Positions 59,560 to 64,000 of a DNA stretch of 64,000 bases are shown piece by piece. The translations under genes and the position numbers were made by a program. The notes beneath the pieces are model-generated. The model was given only the letters and a program-made list of their open reading frames with translations. It was not told where the DNA came from and did no database searches. Origin of the DNA: Lentimonas sp002292345 (lineage in GTDB: Bacteria > Verrucomicrobiota > Verrucomicrobiia > Opitutales > Coraliomargaritaceae); contig CAXLMP010000056.1 in assembly GCA_964187655.1 (NCBI GenBank), positions 12,293 to 76,292 of the forward strand. Reading direction: 5' to 3'. Each line of letters begins with the position of its first letter. Positions within the stretch are counted from its first letter, which is position 1.

Positions 59560-60102
59560 TTATTTCCCGAGCAACCGATCGCGTAATTGCACAGAGACTG
59601 GGTGCTCGCCGAGCCAGATTTGTAGGTAGTATTGCGCAAAGTCCTTACCAGGAATGGTGATTAACTGTTCGCCGTTGATGGCAAATGTGGTGCCGACGCC
59701 AGTAATATAGGTAAGCGATGAGACGTCCCCAGTTTCGACCGAGCGGTAAGCCGCGTGCAATTGCTGCGTGGCGGCGGCGATCTGCGGCAAGGCCTCGGCA
59801 TTGAGGTTCTTGGCGAGCATGTGATCCGCCGACTTTAGAATCGTTGCCTTCGAGATGCTGCGCAAATAGCGGAACTCGAGGCGAAATGAGCAATTGCGCG
59901 CCAACACCTGCTCTGCGGTCGCGCCCGCTTCTGCGAACAGGGCGGCATCGTAAAGCTTGAAGAGCAGTTTGTAGCTGACGCGATGCTCTCCTATTTTCGG
60001 ATAACTGACTCCTTCAATGAGTGCTGATTCGGCAGACACACCAGCTCGCACGGAACTGACTGGCAGTAGTGCAACGATCAACAGTATGCTAATGCGGCAC
60101 AT
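59560..60102 (-). CDS. Exported chalcone isomerase-like protein
   Basis: A 180-residue periplasmic or secreted protein with a signal peptide (about 1-20, ending VRA). The body resembles the bacterial chalcone isomerase-like family (LFKLYDAALFAEAG, LEFRYLRSISKATILKSAD, FAQYYLQIWLGEHPVSVQLRDRLL). Bacterial members are probably not flavonoid enzymes; function is unknown. The SDR gene ends 6 bp upstream, so they form an operon. Confidence 0.75.
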   Translation of the reverse strand: MCRISILLIVALLPVSSVRAGVSAESALIEGVSYPKIGEHRVSYKLLFKLYDAALFAEAGATAEQVLARNCSFRLEFRYLRSISKATILKSADHMLAKNLNAEALPQIAAATQQLHAAYRSVETGDVSSLTYITGVGTTFAINGEQLITIPGKDFAQYYLQIWLGEHPVSVQLRDRLLGK

Positions 60103-60108
60103 TCTTAT

Positions 60109-60867
60109 TTATATTTTCGGCTTGGGCACAATGGTCGAGATCCCGCCATCGATGGTGAATACTTGACCTGTTACAAAGCGGGCGCTGGCAGAGAGTAGCC
60201 ACTCCGCGAGATTCGCAATATCATCTGGACGAGCGATGTCACCAAGTGGGTGCATCCGTTTTGATATCTCCAGCATCTTCGGGTTGCTGGTCATCGGCCC
60301 CGCGAGCGGCGTGTCGGTGAGGCTGGGGGCGATCGCATTGATCCGCAAGCCGCGCGGAGCGTAGGTCGCTGCCGCAGAGCGGACCATGGCTTCAATGCCA
60401 CCTTTTGCGGCGGCGATCGCTTCGTGGTTGGCGATCCCGACTTGCGCGGCCGCCGTACTAAAAAACAGGCAACTGCCGCGGCTTTGTCGACTCATATGCT
60501 TGGTCGCTGCCCGGAGTGCGTAAAATGCGCTGCTAAGATTGGTGAGGACGGTGTGGTGCCAATCCTCAGTGGAGGTGAGGTGCGCGGGCTTGATAAAAAT
60601 CGAACCGATCGCATGTGCGTAGGCATCAATTTGACCGTGGGTTGCGATGATTTGCTCGAAGCAACTACTGAGCGCTTCAGGGTCGGTGGCGTCGCAGCTA
60701 TGGATTTCGATCTCTGGATGCCGCGCCTGTAGTGCCTCGAGCCCCGGCGTATTGCGGGCAAAGCCAACGACACGATCACCGGTACGGCAGAGTTGTTCAG
60801 CCAATGCCGATCCTATACCACCAGTGATGCCGCCGATGACTACGGTTTTATGTTCGGATGTATTCAT
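60109..60867 (-). CDS. Short-chain dehydrogenase/reductase family protein lacking the catalytic Tyr
   Basis: A 252-residue SDR with nucleotide loop GGITGGIG (12-19) and the central NAG-equivalent HAIGSI. The active-site region reads HEAIAAAKGG, where Lys is kept but the Tyr four residues before is Ile, so classical SDR chemistry is doubtful. The C-terminal NAIAPSLTDTPLAGPMT and TGQVFTIDGG are standard. It is the first gene of a two-gene operon with the chalcone isomerase-like gene. Confidence 0.85.
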   Translation of the reverse strand: MNTSEHKTVVIGGITGGIGSALAEQLCRTGDRVVGFARNTPGLEALQARHPEIEIHSCDATDPEALSSCFEQIIATHGQIDAYAHAIGSIFIKPAHLTSTEDWHHTVLTNLSSAFYALRAATKHMSRQSRGSCLFFSTAAAQVGIANHEAIAAAKGGIEAMVRSAAATYAPRGLRINAIAPSLTDTPLAGPMTSNPKMLEISKRMHPLGDIARPDDIANLAEWLLSASARFVTGQVFTIDGGISTIVPKPKI

Positions 60868-60915
60868 ACCATACTATTCGTTATAGAACTGAATACATTA
60901 CTATGAATCTTTTTC

Positions 60916-60950
60916 GGAGACCGGAGACCGGAGATCAGAGACCAGAGTAG
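60916..60950 (+). repeat. 7-bp repeat tract upstream of the SDR gene
   Basis: Five in-phase units: GGAGACC, GGAGACC, GGAGATC, AGAGACC, AGAGTAG. It ends directly against the 20-bp hairpin repeat. Confidence 0.65.
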
Positions 60951-60951
60951 C

Positions 60952-60971
60952 GACTGGCTTGATGCCAGGAG
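60952..60971 (+). repeat. Dispersed hairpin repeat, copy 2
   Basis: Identical over 20 bp to 1961-1980, with the CTGGC/GCCAG stem. An AACCCGTGGCG segment shortly after (60988-60998) also recurs near the first copy (1862-1872). Confidence 0.55.
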
Positions 60972-61169
60972 TCTGATCGTGGTCTTGAACCCGTGGCGTC
61001 TACGCTTGCGCAGGCCAATTCGTATGGCTTTCTGGACCTCCGGTCGCCGCAAGCGACGACACTACCTGGCAACTTTCGCAATAACACCTCCTCGTCAGCT
61101 TCTGCGCGTTTCTAGCTTGAAAGCCTCCAGCAGAGCCACACCTTTGGCTTCTTTCCCATTTTTTCTCAC

Positions 61170-63905
61170 ATGTCTGAAATCGCCAAAGCTTACGAACCCA
61201 AAGAAGTCGAACAACGCTGGTATACCAACTGGCTCGAAGCGGGATGCTTCAAGGCGGTCGCTGATTCGGCGAAGGAGCCGTATGCGATCATGATTCCGCC
61301 GCCCAATGTCACGGGGATGCTGCACATGGGCCACGTGCTGGATAACACCTTGCAAGATATCTTCGTGCGCCGGGCGCGCCTCGAAGGTAAAGCCGTGCTG
61401 TGGCAGCCAGGCACCGACCACGCGGGCATTGCCACTCAGACCAAGGTCGAGAAGCAGCTCCGCGATGCCACTGGGCAAAGCAAATATGATCTTGGTCGCG
61501 AGGGCTTCCTCGAAAAAGTCTGGGACTTCCGGGAGGAATCGGGCGGCGTTATTTTGAACCAATTACAAAAGCTTGGCGCGTCTTGCGACTGGGATCGCAC
61601 CAGTTTTACTCTCGACGAGGACTATTCGAAGGCGGTGCTCACTGCGTTTGTGTCGTTTTATAAGCGTGGTTATATTTATCGTGGCAAGCGCATGGTTAAT
61701 TGGTGCCCTTCGACGCACACTGCAATTTCCGACGAAGAGGTGAACATGAAGCCGCAGAGTGGTTTCTTTTATAAAATGCGCTACGAGCTGGTGCAGCCAG
61801 ACGGCGAGCGCACCCACCTCGAAATTTCCACCACACGTCCCGAAACACTGATGGGTGATACTGCGGTGGCGGTGCATCCAGAGGACGAGCGTTACCAGCA
61901 CTTGATCGGCAAGACCATTTGGCGGCCGTTCCCAAGGGCAGAGATACCGATCATCGGCGACGAATATGTCGACCGTGAGTTCGGCACTGGCTGTCTCAAG
62001 GTAACGCCAGCGCACGATAAGAACGACTTCGAGATCGGCCAGCGCCACGGCCTCGAAACGATCGAAGTGATCGACCACGAAGGTAAGCTCAATGCCCTCG
62101 CAGGCGCGGAATTCGACGGCGTCGATCGCTTTAAGGCTCGCAAGCAGGCAGTCGCCAAGCTCGAAGACATGGATCTTTTAATCAAGGCGGAACCCTACGA
62201 AAACACCGTCGGCTTCTCAGAGCGTGGCGATGTGCCGATCGAACCGCGTCTTTCGGAGCAATGGTTCCTCAAATATCCGAAGGTTGAAGAGGCCAAGCGT
62301 GCGGTTGAAAATGGCACGATCAAATTTCACCCCGACCGCTGGAAAAAGACCTATCTGCACTGGCTCAACGGCATTCAAGACTGGTGCATCAGCCGCCAAC
62401 TCTGGTGGGGTCACCGTATCCCGGTGTGGTACAACAAGCACATCCCGCACACGGAACTCGATTTTGACAATCCCGCGCATGTACATGTCTCGGTCGAAGG
62501 GCCAGTCGATCCTGAAAACTGGGAGCAAGAGGACGACGTGCTCGACACCTGGGCCTCGTCGTATCTGTGGCCCATGGCGAATCTGGGTTGGCCGAAGCCA
62601 ACGCCAGAGCAGCAGCAAGAGCTCGATTTCTGGTATCCCACCTCCGTGCTAGTGACCGGCTTCGATATTATTTTCTTCTGGGTCGCGCGTATGATCATGG
62701 CGGGTATCGAGCTGTATGGCGACGATGCCAAGGACCTGTCCGATGAAGAACTCGCGAAGCGTATTCCGTTTAAGAACGTGTTCATCCACGGCCTTATTCG
62801 CGATGAAAAGGGCCGCAAAATGTCGAAGTCCCTCGGCAACTCGCCTGATCCACTCGATTTGATTGAGAAATACGGTGCCGATGGTCTTCGCTTTGGTATT
62901 TGTAATATCGCCCCGTCTGGTTCGGATATTTTGTTCACCGAGGAGCGCATTCAGATCGGTCGCAATTTCTCCAACAAGCTGTGGAATGCTTCGCGCTTCC
63001 GTCAGATGTCAGGGCCGATGGCAGACAACTCCAGCGTAGAAGCGATTTTGAGCCGGATCGATACCAGCCGTTGCGATGATTACGATCATTGGATCCTTGC
63101 GCGCGTGGTTGAAGTGACTGCCGAGATAGAAAAGTGCTTTGCCAATTACGAGATCGCACCGCTGACACACCTGATTTACGCTTTCTTCTGGGGCGATTTC
63201 TGCGACTGGTATGTGGAAGCATCCAAGGGCAAACTGCGTGGCGACGAAGCCTTGCGGGATAACTGTCTCGCGATTCAGGATCTGGTAATCCGCCAAGTGC
63301 TGCAGCTCGCCAATCCGGTGATTCCGCACATTACTGAAGAGCTCTGGAAGGGCCTCGGCTACGATGCGTCGGTTGAATATATTCAGAACACCAAGCTCAC
63401 CTCGGCCGCAGAGTTGCAAGCCGCGCTTTCTGCGGATAAGACTGCAGCCGCCCGTGTGGTTAGCTTACAGGAATTAATTTCGCAGGCACGTGCGCTCAAG
63501 TCGCAGTATAATTTGGCCAACAAGCGCGACGTCGCGGTGCTCTATGCGGCCGAAGGCGATGCCATTAAAGTGATCGCTGACAACGTCAGCTTGGTGCAAA
63601 CTCTAGCTGGTATCGTACTCACCGCAGTCGACGGGGCTCAGCCAGATGGCCTGCCCGCAGCGGTGACTCCGCTTGGCACTTTGTACCTCGATTTGAGTAG
63701 CTCCATCGATGTTGAAGCCGAAAAGGCGCGGCTAACTAAGGAGCTGGATAAGCTGAACCAGCTGGTCGCGGCGGGCGAGGGCAAGTTGAAGAACTCGAAA
63801 TTTGTCGACAGTGCCCCGGCGAAGATTGTCGAAGGCGCACGTAAGCAGCTGGCCGAAACCACCGAAAAGCGCGACGAAACCAAGCGAATCTTAGAAAGTT
63901 TGTAG
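61170..63905 (+). CDS. valS: Valine--tRNA ligase
   Basis: Class I aminoacyl-tRNA synthetase charging tRNA-Val, 911 residues. The HIGH motif is HMGH at 52-55 (PPPNVTGMLHMGH) and the KMSKS motif is at 550-554. Between them lies the editing domain with STTRPETLMGDTAVAVHPEDERY. The C-terminal coiled coil (about 840-911) is typical. It starts at MSEIAKAYEPKEVEQRW with a pyrimidine-rich leader and no Shine-Dalgarno sequence. Confidence 0.97.
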   Translation: MSEIAKAYEPKEVEQRWYTNWLEAGCFKAVADSAKEPYAIMIPPPNVTGMLHMGHVLDNTLQDIFVRRARLEGKAVLWQPGTDHAGIATQTKVEKQLRDATGQSKYDLGREGFLEKVWDFREESGGVILNQLQKLGASCDWDRTSFTLDEDYSKAVLTAFVSFYKRGYIYRGKRMVNWCPSTHTAISDEEVNMKPQSGFFYKMRYELVQPDGERTHLEISTTRPETLMGDTAVAVHPEDERYQHLIGKTIWRPFPRAEIPIIGDEYVDREFGTGCLKVTPAHDKNDFEIGQRHGLETIEVIDHEGKLNALAGAEFDGVDRFKARKQAVAKLEDMDLLIKAEPYENTVGFSERGDVPIEPRLSEQWFLKYPKVEEAKRAVENGTIKFHPDRWKKTYLHWLNGIQDWCISRQLWWGHRIPVWYNKHIPHTELDFDNPAHVHVSVEGPVDPENWEQEDDVLDTWASSYLWPMANLGWPKPTPEQQQELDFWYPTSVLVTGFDIIFFWVARMIMAGIELYGDDAKDLSDEELAKRIPFKNVFIHGLIRDEKGRKMSKSLGNSPDPLDLIEKYGADGLRFGICNIAPSGSDILFTEERIQIGRNFSNKLWNASRFRQMSGPMADNSSVEAILSRIDTSRCDDYDHWILARVVEVTAEIEKCFANYEIAPLTHLIYAFFWGDFCDWYVEASKGKLRGDEALRDNCLAIQDLVIRQVLQLANPVIPHITEELWKGLGYDASVEYIQNTKLTSAAELQAALSADKTAAARVVSLQELISQARALKSQYNLANKRDVAVLYAAEGDAIKVIADNVSLVQTLAGIVLTAVDGAQPDGLPAAVTPLGTLYLDLSSSIDVEAEKARLTKELDKLNQLVAAGEGKLKNSKFVDSAPAKIVEGARKQLAETTEKRDETKRILESL

Positions 63906-63938
63906 CGCGGCAGATCGAACCTAGTGTTGGAGCAAAGA

Positions 63939-63964
63939 AAAAACCCCAGCGAACTGGGGTTTTT
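63939..63964. terminator. Terminator of valS, bidirectional
   Basis: AAAACCCCAG-CGAA-CTGGGGTTTT is a 10-bp stem with a GNRA-like CGAA loop, 35 bp after the valS stop. T runs follow on either strand. Confidence 0.88.
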
Positions 63965-64000
63965 GAAAAAGTACGCTTAAATCGCGCGAGTCGGACTTCG

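Larger units (their letters stand above)
60868..61169. other. Divergent region upstream of valS
   Basis: About 300 bp with a 7-bp repeat tract (60916-60950) abutting a dispersed hairpin repeat (60952-60971), then GTCGC/GCGAC and GCGT/ACGC hairpins near 60997-61056. No T-box-like leader for valS is recognisable. No clear promoter. Confidence 0.45.

Overview
The window is a gene-dense stretch of chromosome with about 53 protein genes. I see no tRNA, rRNA, CRISPR array, prophage or intact insertion sequence. The gene set points to an aerobic, Gram-negative-type heterotroph. My best guess is Verrucomicrobiota, class Opitutae (Coraliomargarita or Lentimonas-like), from the long plant/cyanobacterial-type IspH, the FloA/NfeD membrane cluster and the style of the intergenic repeats. 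That placement is inference. Almost no start codon has a Shine-Dalgarno sequence in front of it.

Layout. 0-6.8 kb: prmA, a RodZ-like membrane HTH protein, a NfeD-NfeD-FloA membrane operon and an aldose-1-epimerase-like protein. 7-14 kb: trkA-trkH potassium uptake, a small ferredoxin, a rhomboid protease and a tail-specific protease. 14-21 kb: the F1Fo ATP synthase operon in the order atpB-E-F-H-A-G-D-C on the minus strand, with an unusually short delta subunit. 21-30 kb: trmB, a PhoB/PhoR-type two-component pair, mnmE-mnmG (tRNA wobble-uridine modification), recA and ogt. 30-38 kb: a HAD phosphatase, a degenerate SDR domain fused to a histone H1-like tail, an SGNH hydrolase, miaB, ispH and an OsmC protein. 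38-46 kb: an orphan RelE-like protein, pssA, dnaN, gnd, prfA, prmC and several unknown genes. 46-64 kb: coaX, birA, nadC and a lipoprotein on one strand, a DUF4139 protein, gmk, a glycosyltransferase, the pyruvate dehydrogenase operon pdhA-B-C, a chalcone-isomerase-like protein, an SDR and valS.

How the genes relate. The core is housekeeping: energy (ATP synthase, PDH, Gnd), cofactors (CoaX, BirA, NadC, IspH), translation and tRNA or release-factor modification (PrfA with its methylase PrmC, PrmA, MnmE/G, MiaB, TrmB, ValS), and replication and repair (DnaN, RecA, Ogt). The co-location of the ATP synthase operon, mnmG/mnmE and dnaN, with two perfect parS-type palindromes inside mnmG, suggests the replication-origin side of the chromosome.

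The most unusual content is: (1) two parS palindromes 51 bp apart read in frame inside mnmG; (2) the SDR/H1-tail fusion, which lacks the SDR catalytic Tyr and Lys; (3) seven intergenic tracts of degenerate 7-bp repeats, most just 5' of a minus-strand start codon, one running into a gene's 3' end; (4) five REP-like hairpins with compensatory base changes, in inverted arrangements; (5) the general absence of Shine-Dalgarno sites.
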